Origin: Herbaspirillum sp. WKF16
GTDB taxonomy: Bacteria; Pseudomonadota; Gammaproteobacteria; Burkholderiales; Burkholderiaceae_D
Direction: 5' to 3'
DNA length: 64,000 nt
NCBI RefSeq assembly: GCF_028993615.1
Contig: NZ_CP118632.1
Span: 1,674,001 to 1,738,000 of the forward strand
Positions 9,492 through 21,116 of the stretch are shown here, piece by piece. A program made the translations under genes and the position numbers. Position 1 is the stretch's first letter, and the number at the start of each line of letters is the position of its first letter. A model generated the notes under the pieces. That model searched no databases. It had not been told where the DNA came from and saw only the letters and a program-made list of their open reading frames with translations.

Positions 9492-9603
9492 ATCATCCGC
9501 GACTGAGTTCGGCGCAAGACCGTTGTATCAAATGCAAAGATCCAGTCGCAGAAAACGGCTCAACATCCAAATTTATACTACTTCCTCGTTTTAGGAGATT
9601 CGC

Positions 9604-11019
9604 ATGGCAAGGACGGCCGCAGAGGTTTTGAAGATGGTGAAGGACAACGAAGTCAAGTTTGTCGACTTCCGTTTCGCTGACACCCGTGGCAAGGAACAGC
9701 ACGTGACCGTGCCTGTTTCGCATTTCGACATCGACAAGTTCGAATCCGGTCACGCCTTCGACGGCTCGTCGATTGCCGGCTGGAAGGGCATCGAAGCCTC
9801 CGACATGCTGCTGATCCCGGACCCGAATACCGCCAACATCGACCCGTTCATGGAAGAAACCACGCTGTTCATGCAGTGTGACGTGATCGAGCCGTCCGAC
9901 GGCAAGGGCTACGACCGCGACCCGCGTTCCATCGCCAAGCGCGCTGAAGCCTACCTGAAGTCGACCGGCCTGGGCGACACCGCCTACTTCGGCCCGGAAC
10001 CTGAATTCTTCATCTTCGACGGCGTGCGCTGGGGCGCGGACATGTCCGGCTCCTTCGTCAAGATCGATTCCGAAGAAGCTTCCTGGAGCACCGGCGAGAA
10101 GATCGAAGGCGGCAACTCCGGCCATCGTCCGACCGTCAAGGGCGGCTACTTCCCGGTTCCCCCGGTCGACAGCTTCCAGGACATGCGTTCGGAAATGTCC
10201 CTGATCATCGAATCCCTGGGCATCCCCGTCGAAGTGCACCACCACGAAGTGGCCGGCGCCGGCCAGAACGAGCTGGGCACCAAGTTCTCGACCCTGGTCG
10301 AGCGCGCCGACTGGACCCAGACCATGAAGTACGTGATCTGGAACGTCGCCCACACCTACGGCAAGACCGCAACCTTCATGCCGAAGCCTTTGGTCGGCGA
10401 CAACGGTTCGGGCATGCACGTGCACCAATCCGTGTGGAAGGATGGCAAGAACCTGTTCGCAGGCGACGGCTACGCCGGCCTGTCGGAATTCGCGCTGTAC
10501 TACATCGGCGGCATCATCAAGCACGCCAAGGCGCTCAACGCGATCACCAACCCCGGCACCAACTCGTACAAGCGTCTGGTTCCCGGCTTTGAAGCACCGG
10601 TCAAGCTGGCCTACTCGGCACGCAACCGCTCGGCTTCGATCCGTATCCCGCACGTGGCGAACCCGAAGGGCCGCCGTATCGAAACCCGTTTCCCGGATCC
10701 CCTGGCCAACCCGTACCTGTGCTTCGCAGCGCTGCTGATGGCAGGCCTGGACGGCGTGCAGAACAAGATCCACCCGGGCGAAGCCGCCACCAAGGACCTG
10801 TACCACCTGCCGCCGGAAGAAGACAAGCTGATCCCGACCGTGTGCTCCTCGCTGGATGAAGCGCTGGACAACCTGAACAAGGATCGCGAGTTCCTGACCC
10901 GCGGCGGCGTCTTCACCGACAGCATGATCGACGCTTACATCGACCTGAAGATGCAGGAAGTCCAACGCTTCCGCATGACCACGCATCCGATCGAATTCGA
11001 TATGTACTACTCGCTGTAA
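9604..11019 (+). CDS. glnA: Glutamine synthetase, type I
   Basis: A 471-residue GSI enzyme that condenses glutamate and ammonia with ATP; it acts as a cytoplasmic dodecamer. Visible are the Asp-Gly-Ser-Ser-Ile block near 55, the metal/substrate segments Gly-Pro-Glu-Pro-Glu-Phe and Glu-Val-His-His-His-Glu, the Asn-Pro-Gly-Thr-Asn-Ser-Tyr-Lys loop, and Tyr400 in Asp-Leu-Tyr-His-Leu-Pro. Tyr400 corresponds to the adenylylated Tyr397 of the E. coli enzyme. The ribosome binding site taggag precedes ATG 9604. It is expressed from the sigma54/NtrC promoter above and ended by a strong terminator. Confidence 0.98.
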   Translation: MARTAAEVLKMVKDNEVKFVDFRFADTRGKEQHVTVPVSHFDIDKFESGHAFDGSSIAGWKGIEASDMLLIPDPNTANIDPFMEETTLFMQCDVIEPSDGKGYDRDPRSIAKRAEAYLKSTGLGDTAYFGPEPEFFIFDGVRWGADMSGSFVKIDSEEASWSTGEKIEGGNSGHRPTVKGGYFPVPPVDSFQDMRSEMSLIIESLGIPVEVHHHEVAGAGQNELGTKFSTLVERADWTQTMKYVIWNVAHTYGKTATFMPKPLVGDNGSGMHVHQSVWKDGKNLFAGDGYAGLSEFALYYIGGIIKHAKALNAITNPGTNSYKRLVPGFEAPVKLAYSARNRSASIRIPHVANPKGRRIETRFPDPLANPYLCFAALLMAGLDGVQNKIHPGEAATKDLYHLPPEEDKLIPTVCSSLDEALDNLNKDREFLTRGGVFTDSMIDAYIDLKMQEVQRFRMTTHPIEFDMYYSL

Positions 11020-11034
11020 TCGAATGAGTGTCTG

Positions 11035-11066
11035 AAAAAAAGGGGAAGCTTGCTTCCCCTTTTTGT
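11035..11066. terminator. glnA terminator
   Basis: The 13-bp stem aaaaaggggaagc (11037-11049) pairs with gcttccccttttt (11052-11064), followed by T-rich sequence. It lies 16 bp after the glnA stop and separates glnA from the small secreted-protein gene and ntrB-ntrC. Confidence 0.9.
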
Positions 11067-11127
11067 TTATGCGCAGCCGCAACGCAAGCCCTTCGGTCAT
11101 ACCGGAGAAGAGTTTGTGGAGGTTGCG

Positions 11128-11556
11128 ATGAGATGGCTGAACGGAACAATGGCGGCGACCCTGCTGGCCGGCGCGTTGGCGGCGCATGCGGCCGACCTGT
11201 ATGTGTGCGCGGGCGGCGCCGCGCCCGAATACCGCGACCATGCTTCGGCAGCGGATTGCCGCAAGATCGCGCCGGCGCCCATCGGCATGATCGGCGCCGG
11301 CAAGGCGGCTGCAGCGGCGGCGACATCGCCGGAGAAGGGCGCGCGCGATGACGGGAAGGCCGCGTTGCGCGTTCGTTTGGCGAGCGAACGCCGAAGGCTG
11401 GACGCGCTGAAGCGCGAATACAACGGCGGCCGGCCCGAGCGGCGCGGCGACGAACGCAACTACGCCCGATACCAGGAGCGCAGCGCCGCCCTGGAGACCG
11501 CGATCGCCGCCGGCCGGGCGCAGGTGGAGGCGCTGGAACGGCAGCTGGAGCGCTGA
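11128..11556 (+). CDS. Small secreted protein between glnA and ntrB, DUF4124-like N-terminus
   Basis: A 142-residue protein of unknown function. ATG 11128 is chosen because gtggagg lies 5 bp upstream and the frame then opens with a Sec signal peptide (Met-Arg-Trp-Leu-Asn, hydrophobic core, cleavage after Ala-Ala-His-Ala). The mature start Asp-Leu-Tyr-Val-Cys with a second Cys about 20 residues later resembles DUF4124-type envelope proteins. The last 65 residues are rich in Arg, Glu, Leu and Ala with heptad spacing and probably form a coiled coil. It lies between the glnA terminator and ntrB; a link to nitrogen control is unproven. Confidence 0.7.
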   Translation: MRWLNGTMAATLLAGALAAHAADLYVCAGGAAPEYRDHASAADCRKIAPAPIGMIGAGKAAAAAATSPEKGARDDGKAALRVRLASERRRLDALKREYNGGRPERRGDERNYARYQERSAALETAIAAGRAQVEALERQLER

Positions 11557-11663
11557 GCTGTCAAGGCGTCAGGCCTTGCCCGAAACTTGCTAGAGAAGGG
11601 CATGACGACATGCGGCCGGCGACGCCGGCCGCGACAACGATTTTCAGGACCTGCGATATTCGG

Positions 11664-12737
11664 ATGAAGATAAATTTCCCCTCGCTCGACGGCCTCGACC
11701 TGCTGGCCTCGGCGGTGATCATTCTCGATGCCCAGGGCGGCATCGTCTACGCCAATGCGGCCGCCGAGAACCTGCTGGAGAGCTCGTTCAAGGTGCTGTC
11801 GCAGCAGAAGCTGTCGGAGCTGTTCCTCAACGGCAAGGAGCTCTCTGCGCTGTTCTACCAGGCCATCGAGCACCAGTTCGCCGACAAGCGGCTGGACCTG
11901 GTGCTGGAGCGCGCCAACCGCGAGCCGCTGCAGGTGCACACTATCGTCACGCCGCTGGACAGTCCCGACATGCCGGTGCTGCTGGAGCTGCGCGAGAACG
12001 TCCAGCAACTCAAGCTGGACCGCGAAGAGCGCATGTTCGACCAGAGCCAGGCCAACAAGGAGCTCATCCGCAACCTGGCGCACGAGATCAAGAACCCGCT
12101 GGGCGGCATCCGCGGCGCCGCGCAACTGCTGGAGCTGGAGCTGCCCGAGCGTCACCTGAAGGAGCTGCGCGAATACACCCAGGTCATCATCAAGGAGGCC
12201 GATCGCCTGCAGACCCTGGTCGACCGCCTGCTGGCGCCGCACCGCCATCCGCACATCGTGGGCGACGTCAACATCCACGAGGTGTGCGAGCGCGTGCGCA
12301 GCCTGGTCATGGCCGAGTTCCCGCAGGGCCTGGCGATCAAGCGCGACTACGACCTCTCCATTCCGGAATTCCGCGGCGACAAGGAACAGCTGATCCAGGC
12401 CGTGCTCAACATCGTGCACAACGCCGCGCAAGCCCTGGCCGAGCGCATCCGCGCCGGCGACGGCGAGCTGATCCTGCGTACGCGCGTGTCGCGCCAGGTG
12501 ACGCTGTCCAAGGTCCGATACAGGCTGGCACTAGACTTGCATATCATCGATAACGGTCCGGGCATCCCTCCGGATATCCAGGAACGGATCTTCTATCCGC
12601 TGGTATCCGGACGCGAGGGAGGCAGCGGGCTGGGGCTGACGCTGGCGCAAACCTTCGTCCACCAGCACATGGGTGTGATCGAGTGCGACAGCCGGCCGGG
12701 CTGCACCGATTTCAGAATACTTATACCGCTGCCGTGA
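11664..12737 (+). CDS. glnL: Nitrogen regulation sensor kinase NtrB
   Basis: A 357-residue cytoplasmic kinase/phosphatase that phosphorylates NtrC when nitrogen is low and is controlled by PII. A PAS domain occupies roughly 10-115; the H-box Asn-Leu-Ala-His-Glu-Ile-Lys-Asn-Pro-Leu carries His140. The N-box (His-Asn-Ala-Ala-Gln-Ala) and G-boxes (Asp-Asn-Gly-Pro-Gly-Ile; Gly-Leu-Gly-Leu) follow. The start at 11664 matches the family N-terminus; the frame is open to 11610 but that part shows no homology features. ntrC follows 134 bp downstream. Confidence 0.95.
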   Translation: MKINFPSLDGLDLLASAVIILDAQGGIVYANAAAENLLESSFKVLSQQKLSELFLNGKELSALFYQAIEHQFADKRLDLVLERANREPLQVHTIVTPLDSPDMPVLLELRENVQQLKLDREERMFDQSQANKELIRNLAHEIKNPLGGIRGAAQLLELELPERHLKELREYTQVIIKEADRLQTLVDRLLAPHRHPHIVGDVNIHEVCERVRSLVMAEFPQGLAIKRDYDLSIPEFRGDKEQLIQAVLNIVHNAAQALAERIRAGDGELILRTRVSRQVTLSKVRYRLALDLHIIDNGPGIPPDIQERIFYPLVSGREGGSGLGLTLAQTFVHQHMGVIECDSRPGCTDFRILIPLP

Positions 12738-12871
12738 GCCGATGGCCGCAGGCAGCGCGCCAAAAACCGGCGTGATGGGGAACAGCCCGTCATCGGGGGC
12801 GCGGCACGGCGCCGAAAGCGCCGCCGCCGCGGAAGCATCAACAGCATGACCAACGCAGGAAAAAGTTATTT

Positions 12872-14359
<1,488 letters not shown>

Positions 14360-14432
14360 GCAAGGCAGGGAGGGCCGTCCGTGCGCCGCTGCGCGGATGG
14401 CCGATGAGGGGGAAGGCAGCGGCTTGAAAAAG

Positions 14433-14471
14433 AAATGGCCCGGATCGCATTGCGACCCGGGCCATTTTTAT
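14433..14471. terminator. Bidirectional terminator after ntrC
   Basis: The 11-bp stem aaatggcccgg (14433-14443) pairs with ccgggccattt (14457-14467) around a 13-nt loop, with T-rich sequence on the plus side and A-rich on the other. It serves ntrC (+) and the convergent MFS gene (-). Confidence 0.85.
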
Positions 14472-14506
14472 TTGCATGCGCCGCGTGCGGCGGCGCATGC
14501 GTGCGA

Positions 14507-15790
14507 TCAGCGCAGGCGCAGCACGGTGCGCGCGGCGATGGTTGCGATCAGGCTCAGCACGGCGCCGAAGATCACGAAGTAGCTCACCGACAGCTTGTTG
14601 CCCGTGAAGTCGATCAGCCAGGTGATGATCAGGCCGGCGAAGCCGCCGAAGATGGTCACCGCGATGTTATACGCCAGCGACATGCCGGTGCCGCGCGTGG
14701 CCACCGGGAAGATGTCGGCCAGCAGCGCCGGCATCGCCGCGAAGTACATGGTCATCAGCACGCCGATCACGATCTGCAGCAGCAGCAGGTTCACGAAGCC
14801 TGGCGAGTTGGTCAGGAACACGAACATCGGATAGGTCAGCACGATGTACAGCGCGCTGCTGGCGATCATGAAGGGCGTGCGGCCGATCTTGTCGGACCAG
14901 GCGCCCACCAGCGGCGAGCCGATGAACATGATCAGGCCGGCCACCGAGGTGGCGGCGAACGAGGACCAGGCCGGCAGGCCCAGCTGCTTGACCGCGTAGG
15001 TCGGGATGTACAGCGACAGGTAGACCGAGACGGTGGCCATGATCACGCTGCCCGAGCCGATCAGCAGGCGCAGCTTCTGGCTGGCGAAGGTGTCGCGCAG
15101 CGGGGCATCGGTGCGCTCCTTGGAGTCCTTGAACTCGGGCGCTTCGTCCAGGTGGCGGCGGATGTAGATGCCGGCCGGTGCGATCAGCAGGCCGAACACG
15201 AACGGCACGCGCCAACCCCAGGAGGCCAGCTGTTCAGGCGTGAGCATGTTGTTGAGCACAGCGCCGAAGATGGCCGCCAGCAGCAGGCTGATGCCCTGGC
15301 TTGCGACCTGCCAGCTGGAGAAGAAGCCGCGACGGTGCGGCGCGTGTTCCACCAGGAAGGCGGTCGAGCTGCCGAACTCGCCGCCGGCCGAGAAGCCCTG
15401 GATCATCTTGCCCAGCGCAACGCCGGCCGGCGCCAGCAGGCCGATGGTTTCATAGTTGGGCATGAAGGCGATCATCGCGGTGCCGATGGTCATCAGCACG
15501 ATGGACATCATCAGCGCCGACTTGCGGCCCACGCGGTCGGCGTAGGCGCCCAGCACGATGGCGCCCAGCGGACGCATGAAGAAGGAGACGCCGAAGGTGG
15601 CGAAGGTCAGCAGCAGCGAAACGGTTTCGTTGTTGGTCGGGAAGAACTGCTTGGCGATCACGACCGCGAAAGCGCCGTAGATGAGGATGTCGAACCATTC
15701 GAGCGCATTGCCGATGGACGAGGAAATGATGGCGCGCCGGGCCTGTGGATGCGTGTGTTCTGCCGCCGGCGAAACGGTGGTGCTGGACAT
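14507..15790 (-). CDS. MFS transporter, metabolite:H+ symporter (MHS) family
   Basis: A 427-residue, 12-helix inner-membrane protein. The N-terminal block Ile-Gly-Asn-Ala-Leu-Glu-Trp-Phe-Asp and the loop Gly-Ala-Tyr-Ala-Asp-Arg-Val-Gly-Arg-Lys are typical of the MHS group (ProP, KgtP, citrate and shikimate carriers). The substrate is not determinable. ATG 15790 is preceded by agggag and is preferred over an in-frame extension to 15868. It lies downstream of prpR on the same strand, separated by 336 bp, so a role in uptake of an organic acid linked to propionate use is possible but unproven. Confidence 0.88.
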   Translation of the reverse strand: MSSTTVSPAAEHTHPQARRAIISSSIGNALEWFDILIYGAFAVVIAKQFFPTNNETVSLLLTFATFGVSFFMRPLGAIVLGAYADRVGRKSALMMSIVLMTIGTAMIAFMPNYETIGLLAPAGVALGKMIQGFSAGGEFGSSTAFLVEHAPHRRGFFSSWQVASQGISLLLAAIFGAVLNNMLTPEQLASWGWRVPFVFGLLIAPAGIYIRRHLDEAPEFKDSKERTDAPLRDTFASQKLRLLIGSGSVIMATVSVYLSLYIPTYAVKQLGLPAWSSFAATSVAGLIMFIGSPLVGAWSDKIGRTPFMIASSALYIVLTYPMFVFLTNSPGFVNLLLLQIVIGVLMTMYFAAMPALLADIFPVATRGTGMSLAYNIAVTIFGGFAGLIITWLIDFTGNKLSVSYFVIFGAVLSLIATIAARTVLRLR

Positions 15791-16126
15791 GGATTCTCCC
15801 TGTTTGAATGATGCCTGTGGATGTGGAGCGGGCTCGCTGGCCTCGCCGGAAGGGATGGATCGATCCACCCGCGTTCATTGTCGATTATTGTCGATTGTCG
15901 CTTCGCGGTTCCCGCTCCGAAGTACGGCATGCGCCGATACAGCGGCCGAGCATAGGCGGCGCGCCGCGCGGCTGTCAAGACGGGGCGCCGTCCGATTATC
16001 AGGCAACGGGAAAGATCGGCATGATTTTATTCGGACTAAATAATTTGCCGCCGCATGCCGCCCATGCAGTGCGCGCCGACGGCCCCGCGCGAAAGGAATT
16101 TTTGCTGCGCCTGCGTTCGGGCTGCG
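15791..16126. other. Intergenic region between prpR and the MFS gene
   Basis: 336 bp without a convincing gene. An AT-richer patch at about 16010-16045 could hold a promoter for the MFS gene, but no clear -35/-10 pair or sigma54 element was recognised. No stable terminator for prpR was found. Confidence 0.3.
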
Positions 16127-17788
16127 TCAGCTTTCTTTGCCGCCGCCATCCTCTTTCAGCTTGCGCCACAGCGTGGTTCGGCTGATGCCGAGGTGGCGCG
16201 CGGCGGCGGCCCGGTTGCCGCGGAAACGCTGCAGCGCGACATGGATATCCTCGACCTCAGCCGCAGGATTTTCAGCGGCGGCATCTCGCGTGAGCGGCAG
16301 CGCAGGCGCGACCGCTTGCCGGTCCAGTTCCGGCGCCAGGTGGCGGATCAGCGCCGGCGTGAGCGCTTGCAGCGGCTCGGCCGCCAGCAGCAGCGCCAGG
16401 CGCTCCATCACATTGCGCAGCTCACGCACATTGCCCGGCCAGGCGTAATCCTCCAGCACGGCGGCGCAGCGCGCGATCTCGGCCCGCAGGTTGGCGTGCG
16501 GTCGCGCATCCAGCGCGGCCAGCGCGTGCTTGAGATGCCACTCGGCCAGCGGCGCAATGTCCTCGCGGCGTTCGCGCAGGGCAGGCAGCCGCAGGCGCAG
16601 CACGCCCAGGCGGTAATAGAGGTCGGCGCGGAAGCGCCCCTCGCGCACGCGCGCATCAAGGTCGCAATGGGTGGCGCTGATGATGCGCACGTTCACGGCG
16701 ATGGGCCGGGTGCCGCCCACGCGCACCACCTCGCGCTCTTCCAGCACGCGCAGCAGGCGCGTCTGCAGCGGCAGCGGCATCTCGCCGATCTCATCCAGGA
16801 ACAGGGTGCCGCGATTGGCCGCCTCGAACAGCCCGGCGCGTCCGCCGCGGCGTGAACCGGTGAAGGCGCCTTCCTCGTGCCCGAACAACTCCGACTCCAG
16901 CAGCGACTCGGCCAGCGCGCCGCAATTCACCGCCACGAACGGGTGCGTCGCTTGCGCCTTGCCCTGCATCAGCGGGTGGGCGCGGTGGATGGCCTGCGCC
17001 GCCAGCTCCTTGCCGCTGCCGGTCTCGCCCTGGATCAGCACGGTGGCGGGCGAGCGCGCAAACAGCGTGATCGACTGGCGCACCGCTTCCATCGCCGGCG
17101 AGTCGCCGCGCAGGTCCTTGATGTGGTGGCGCGCGCGCAGCGTGTCGGCGGCAACCGGGTTGCGGCCGCGGCTCGATTCCAATTGGGTCAGGCGCGCCAG
17201 CTCCAGCGCGTCGTCGAAGGCCTGGCGCACCGACGCAGAGGAATAGATGAACACGCCGAAGAGGCCTGCCTCCTCGGCCAGGTCGGTGATCAGCCCGGCG
17301 CCCACCACCGCCTCGATGCCGGACGCCTTGAGGTCGTTGACGACGGCGCGCGCGTCCTCCTCGGTGGCGTAGGTGCGCTGCACGATCTCCAGTCCGAACA
17401 TCTGCTGGAACTCGGCCAGCGCCGGCATCGGCTCCTGATAGGTGACCAGGCCGATGCGGGCGGTTAGCTTGCGCGCGCGCGCAAGCGCCTGCATCACGTC
17501 GAAGCCGCTGGCGCGCGCCACGATTACCGGCACCGGCAGGCGGCTCTTGAGATAGGCGCCGTTGGAGCCGGCCGAGATCACCGCGTCGCAGCGCTCGCTG
17601 GCCAGCCGTTCGCGGATGTGGCGCACCGCGTCGTCGAAGCCGAGCTGGATCGGCTCGATCTCGGCCAGCTCGTCGAACTCCAGCGTGATGTCGCGGAACA
17701 GCTCCGACAGGCGCGAGACCGATACCGTCCAGATGACGGGTTTGTCGGCGGGGCGATCGGCGGCGTCGCGGTAGGCGGGGCGTTTCAT
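16127..17788 (-). CDS. prpR: Propionate catabolism regulator PrpR (sigma54 activator)
   Basis: A 553-residue enhancer-binding protein. The N-terminal PrpR_N sensory domain (about 1-190) in the family responds to 2-methylcitrate. The AAA+ domain has Gly-Glu-Thr-Gly-Ser-Gly-Lys-Glu (Walker A) and a GAFTGS sigma54 loop, the same variant as in E. coli PrpR. A Fis-type helix-turn-helix ends the protein ([11 protein letters not shown]). ATG 17788 is preferred; a TTG 18 bp upstream is in frame. Neither has a Shine-Dalgarno. It is divergent from prpB, whose sigma54 promoter it should activate. Confidence 0.95.
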   Translation of the reverse strand: MKRPAYRDAADRPADKPVIWTVSVSRLSELFRDITLEFDELAEIEPIQLGFDDAVRHIRERLASERCDAVISAGSNGAYLKSRLPVPVIVARASGFDVMQALARARKLTARIGLVTYQEPMPALAEFQQMFGLEIVQRTYATEEDARAVVNDLKASGIEAVVGAGLITDLAEEAGLFGVFIYSSASVRQAFDDALELARLTQLESSRGRNPVAADTLRARHHIKDLRGDSPAMEAVRQSITLFARSPATVLIQGETGSGKELAAQAIHRAHPLMQGKAQATHPFVAVNCGALAESLLESELFGHEEGAFTGSRRGGRAGLFEAANRGTLFLDEIGEMPLPLQTRLLRVLEEREVVRVGGTRPIAVNVRIISATHCDLDARVREGRFRADLYYRLGVLRLRLPALRERREDIAPLAEWHLKHALAALDARPHANLRAEIARCAAVLEDYAWPGNVRELRNVMERLALLLAAEPLQALTPALIRHLAPELDRQAVAPALPLTRDAAAENPAAEVEDIHVALQRFRGNRAAAARHLGISRTTLWRKLKEDGGGKES

Positions 17789-17799
17789 GAGGAGGTAAT

Positions 17800-17823
17800 G
17801 TTTCAAGTAACGTTCGTTGAAAC
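17800..17823. promoter_or_regulatory. Candidate PrpR operator (inverted repeat)
   Basis: gtttcaa (17800-17806) and ttgaaac (17817-17823) form a perfect 7-bp inverted repeat with a 10-bp spacer. It lies just upstream of prpR and about 190 bp before the -24 element of the prpB promoter, a suitable enhancer position. Two copies of the palindrome aacgtt overlap the same segment. Confidence 0.55.
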
Positions 17824-17994
17824 GTTAATGTAACACTTTTGAATCGCATCAATGCTCTTCGAAGAGGGCCTTGCGCGCTGTAGGCGTCGCGTTGGCCGCC
17901 TGCCATGGGTGTTGCTAAGCCCTTGATTTTTCGCCGTTTGCACCGGCGCCGGGAGGGATGGCGCCCGACGCCGTTCGCGTTGCCCCCGCCGCCA

Positions 17995-18010
17995 TGGCAC
18001 GGCCGTTGCA
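17995..18010 (+). promoter_or_regulatory. Sigma54 promoter of prpB-prpC
   Basis: tggcacggccgttgca matches the sigma54 consensus TGGCACG-N4-TTGC almost perfectly, with GG 17996-17997 and GC 18008-18009 separated by 10 bp. The predicted start is about 18021, roughly 108 nt before prpB. Confidence 0.88.
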
Positions 18011-18128
18011 ATACACGCTGGCAGTTCGCGCCGTGGACCTCCGCGTTCATGGCAGAAAGACAAGGATCCGGCGGCGACCGCGCCGCCAGGTTCCGCCGCA
18101 ACCAGCAACCCACACAGAAGGTGTCATC

Positions 18129-19019
18129 ATGGCTCTCCACTCCGCAGGCGCAGCGTTCCGCAAGGCCGTCCAGGAAGAATCCCCATTGCAAGTCATCGGC
18201 GCGATCAACGCCAACCACGCGCTGCTGGCCAAGCGCGCGGGCTTCCGCGCGATCTACCTGTCCGGCGGCGGCGTTGCGGCCGGCTCGCTGGGCTTGCCCG
18301 ACCTGGGTATCTCCAACCTGGACGACGTGCTCACCGACGTGCGCCGCATCACCGACGTGTGCGACCTGCCGCTGCTGGTGGACGTGGATACCGGCTTCGG
18401 CGCCTCGGCCTTCAACGTGGCGCGCACCGTGAAGTCGATGATCAAGTTCGGCGCCGCCGCCGTGCACATCGAGGACCAGGTCGGCGCCAAGCGCTGCGGC
18501 CATCGTCCGGGCAAGGAGATCGTCACCAAGCAGGAAATGGTGGACCGCATCAAGGCCGCCGTGGATGCCCGCACCGATGAGAACTTCGTGATCATGGCGC
18601 GCACCGACGCGCTGGCCGTCGAGGGCCTGGAGGCCGCCATCGAGCGCGCCGTCGCCTGCGTCGAGGCCGGCGCCGACATGATCTTCCCCGAAGCCATCAC
18701 CGACCTGGCGATGTACAAGAAATTCGCCAACGCGGTGAAGGTGCCGATCCTGGCCAACATCACCGAGTTCGGCTCGACCCCGCTGTTCACCGTCGACGAG
18801 CTCAAGACCGCGGACGTGGGCATCGTGCTGTATCCGCTGTCGGCCTTCCGCGCCATGAACAAGGCGGCCGAGAACGTCTACACCGCGATCCGACGCGACG
18901 GCACGCAGAAGGACGTGGTCGACACCATGCAGACCCGCATGGAGCTCTACGACCGCATCGACTACCACAGCTACGAACAGAAGCTCGACGCGCTGTTCGC
19001 CCAGCAGAAGAACAAGTAA
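18129..19019 (+). CDS. prpB: 2-Methylisocitrate lyase
   Basis: A 296-residue enzyme of the isocitrate lyase/PEP mutase fold that splits 2-methylisocitrate into pyruvate and succinate, the last step of the methylcitrate cycle. The catalytic Lys-Arg-Cys-Gly-His stands at 121-125, equivalent to the E. coli PrpB site; the Asp-Val-Asp-Thr-Gly-Phe-Gly metal/substrate block lies near 80-86. ATG 18129 is preceded by gaaggt. First gene behind the sigma54 promoter. Confidence 0.97.
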   Translation: MALHSAGAAFRKAVQEESPLQVIGAINANHALLAKRAGFRAIYLSGGGVAAGSLGLPDLGISNLDDVLTDVRRITDVCDLPLLVDVDTGFGASAFNVARTVKSMIKFGAAAVHIEDQVGAKRCGHRPGKEIVTKQEMVDRIKAAVDARTDENFVIMARTDALAVEGLEAAIERAVACVEAGADMIFPEAITDLAMYKKFANAVKVPILANITEFGSTPLFTVDELKTADVGIVLYPLSAFRAMNKAAENVYTAIRRDGTQKDVVDTMQTRMELYDRIDYHSYEQKLDALFAQQKNK

Positions 19020-19095
19020 GCGCAGGCCGGCCAGACAATCCTGCGGCAGTGCCGATACCAAGATCAAGACCACCGATATCACTGAGGAGAACACG

Positions 19096-20253
19096 ATGAG
19101 CGAGCAACAGGCAGCCCCCGGCTTCAAGCCCAAGAAATCCGTTGCGCTGTCCGGCGTGACCGCCGGCAACACCGCGCTGTGCACCGTCGGCAAGACCGGC
19201 AACGACCTGCACTATCGCGGCTACGACATCCTGGACGTGGCCGACAGCTGCGAATTCGAGGAAATCGCCCACCTGCTGGTGCACGGCAAGCTGCCCACCG
19301 CCGCCGAACTGAAGGCCTACAAGGCCAAGCTCAAGGCGCTGCGCGGCCTGCCGGCCAACGTCAAGGCGGCGCTGGAGTGGCTGCCGGCGGCCTCGCATCC
19401 GATGGACGTGATGCGCACCGGCGTCTCGGCGCTGGGCTGCGTTCTGCCTGAGAAGGACGACCACAACACGCCAGGCGCGCGCGACATCGCCGATCGCCTG
19501 ATGGCCTCGCTGGGCTCCATGCTGCTGTACTGGTACCACTACAGCCACAACGGCAACCGCATCGAAGTCGAGACCGACGACGACTCGATCGGCGGCCACT
19601 TCCTGCACCTGCTGCACGGCGAGAAGCCGTCCGAGTCGTGGGAGAAGGCGATGCATACCTCGCTGATCCTGTACGCCGAGCATGAGTTCAACGCCTCCAC
19701 CTTCACCGGCCGCGTGATCGCCGGCACCGGTTCCGACATGCACTCGGCCATCACCGGCGCCATCGGCGCGCTGCGCGGCCCCAAGCACGGCGGCGCCAAC
19801 GAGGTGGCGTTCGAGATCCAGAAGCGCTACGACAATCCGGATGAGGCCGAAGCCGACATCCGCCGCCGCGTCGAGAACAAGGAAGTGGTGATCGGCTTCG
19901 GCCACCCGGTGTACACCATCTCGGACCCGCGCAACAAGGTGATCAAGGAAGTGGCGCGCAAGCTCTCCAAGGAAGCCGGCTCGACCAAGATGTTCGACAT
20001 TGCCGAACGCCTGGAAACGGTCATGTGGGACATCAAGAAGATGTTCCCCAACCTGGACTGGTTCTCGGCCGTGTCGTACCACATGATGGGCGTGCCGACC
20101 GCGATGTTTACGCCGCTGTTCGTCATCGCCCGCACCTCGGGTTGGGCTGCGCACATCATCGAGCAGCGCATCGACAACAAGATCATCCGCCCGTCGGCCA
20201 ATTACGTCGGCCCGGAAGACCTGAAGTTCGTGCCGATCGCCAAGCGCAAGTAA
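19096..20253 (+). CDS. prpC: 2-Methylcitrate synthase
   Basis: A 385-residue citrate synthase-family enzyme that condenses propionyl-CoA with oxaloacetate. Family segments include Tyr-Arg-Gly-Tyr-Asp-Ile near 40, the catalytic region around [17 protein letters not shown], and the C-terminal Ile-Glu-Gln-Arg. Length and prpB neighbour favour PrpC over GltA. A ribosome binding site (gaggag) precedes the ATG. No dehydratase gene follows. Confidence 0.95.
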   Translation: MSEQQAAPGFKPKKSVALSGVTAGNTALCTVGKTGNDLHYRGYDILDVADSCEFEEIAHLLVHGKLPTAAELKAYKAKLKALRGLPANVKAALEWLPAASHPMDVMRTGVSALGCVLPEKDDHNTPGARDIADRLMASLGSMLLYWYHYSHNGNRIEVETDDDSIGGHFLHLLHGEKPSESWEKAMHTSLILYAEHEFNASTFTGRVIAGTGSDMHSAITGAIGALRGPKHGGANEVAFEIQKRYDNPDEAEADIRRRVENKEVVIGFGHPVYTISDPRNKVIKEVARKLSKEAGSTKMFDIAERLETVMWDIKKMFPNLDWFSAVSYHMMGVPTAMFTPLFVIARTSGWAAHIIEQRIDNKIIRPSANYVGPEDLKFVPIAKRK

Positions 20254-20418
20254 GTTGCGGTGGGGCAGGGGGAGGCGAGATTTGTAACAAGATCGCCGGG
20301 GAGTCGAGACAATTGCAATAAATTGCTAAGATGCGGTCGGATCAGTTTCAGCTCCTCCGGGATCCGGCCGCCGCAGCGCAGTCGCCGGATCCGGTCCGAT
20401 TACTACCTGGATACCCCG

Positions 20419-20862
20419 ATGACCGCATTGACCGCATTGAACGCTTCTCGCCTCGATTCCCTCTCCAAACTCTGCCTGGTCGCCGGCGCCGCCGCGCTGC
20501 TGGCCTCCTGCGCGTCGCAACAGGAACCGGTGCCGGTGACCGACACCAAGCCGGTGCTGCCGCAGATCTTCAAGTCGCCGGCCGCGACCCAGCCGACCTG
20601 GGCCACCCAGCTGGTGACCGGCAACTTCAGCTGCGAGCTGGGCAACAAGGTGGAGCTGCGCATGGATGGACGCGTCACCGACGGCGTGACGCTGGAGTGG
20701 AAGGGACGTTCGTACACGATGAACCCGGTCAGCACCTCGACCGGCGCGGTGCGCCTGGAGAACAAGGGCGAAGGGCTGGTCTGGATCCAGATCCCGTCGA
20801 AGTCGATGCTGCTCAATTCCAAGATCGGCCAGCAACTCGCCAACGACTGCAAGGTCAGGTAA
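20419..20862 (+). CDS. Outer-membrane lipoprotein, possibly MliC-like
   Basis: A 147-residue lipoprotein. ATG 20419 gives a signal peptide ending in the lipobox Leu-Ala-Ser-Cys; Ala-Ser after the Cys suggests outer-membrane sorting. The mature part has two further cysteines (Phe-Ser-Cys near 71 and a C-terminal Asp-Cys) and a Trp-Lys-Gly-Arg-Ser-Tyr segment, which recalls the MliC lysozyme-inhibitor fold. The match is weak. It lies between prpC and prpE on the same strand; a metabolic link is not evident. Confidence 0.65.
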   Translation: MTALTALNASRLDSLSKLCLVAGAAALLASCASQQEPVPVTDTKPVLPQIFKSPAATQPTWATQLVTGNFSCELGNKVELRMDGRVTDGVTLEWKGRSYTMNPVSTSTGAVRLENKGEGLVWIQIPSKSMLLNSKIGQQLANDCKVR

Positions 20863-21116
20863 GCCGGACCGTGCCCGCGATGCCCATCGCGGCATCGCTT
20901 CCTCCCGGGCGGTGCTCGTCGCCCGTTCTCCTTGGCGCCACCGGCGCCTACGGTTCGCATCGCAGCGCCGCGCATTCAGCGGCAAGTAAGCTTGGAATGC
21001 CACATTAAGGCATCGCCGCGGCATTGCGCGCGCAGACGCGCAGGCCCGGATGATCGAACAAGAACGCGGGCAAGCAACCGCGGCGGATTCCAATTCGAAA
21101 GACATGAGGAGACATC

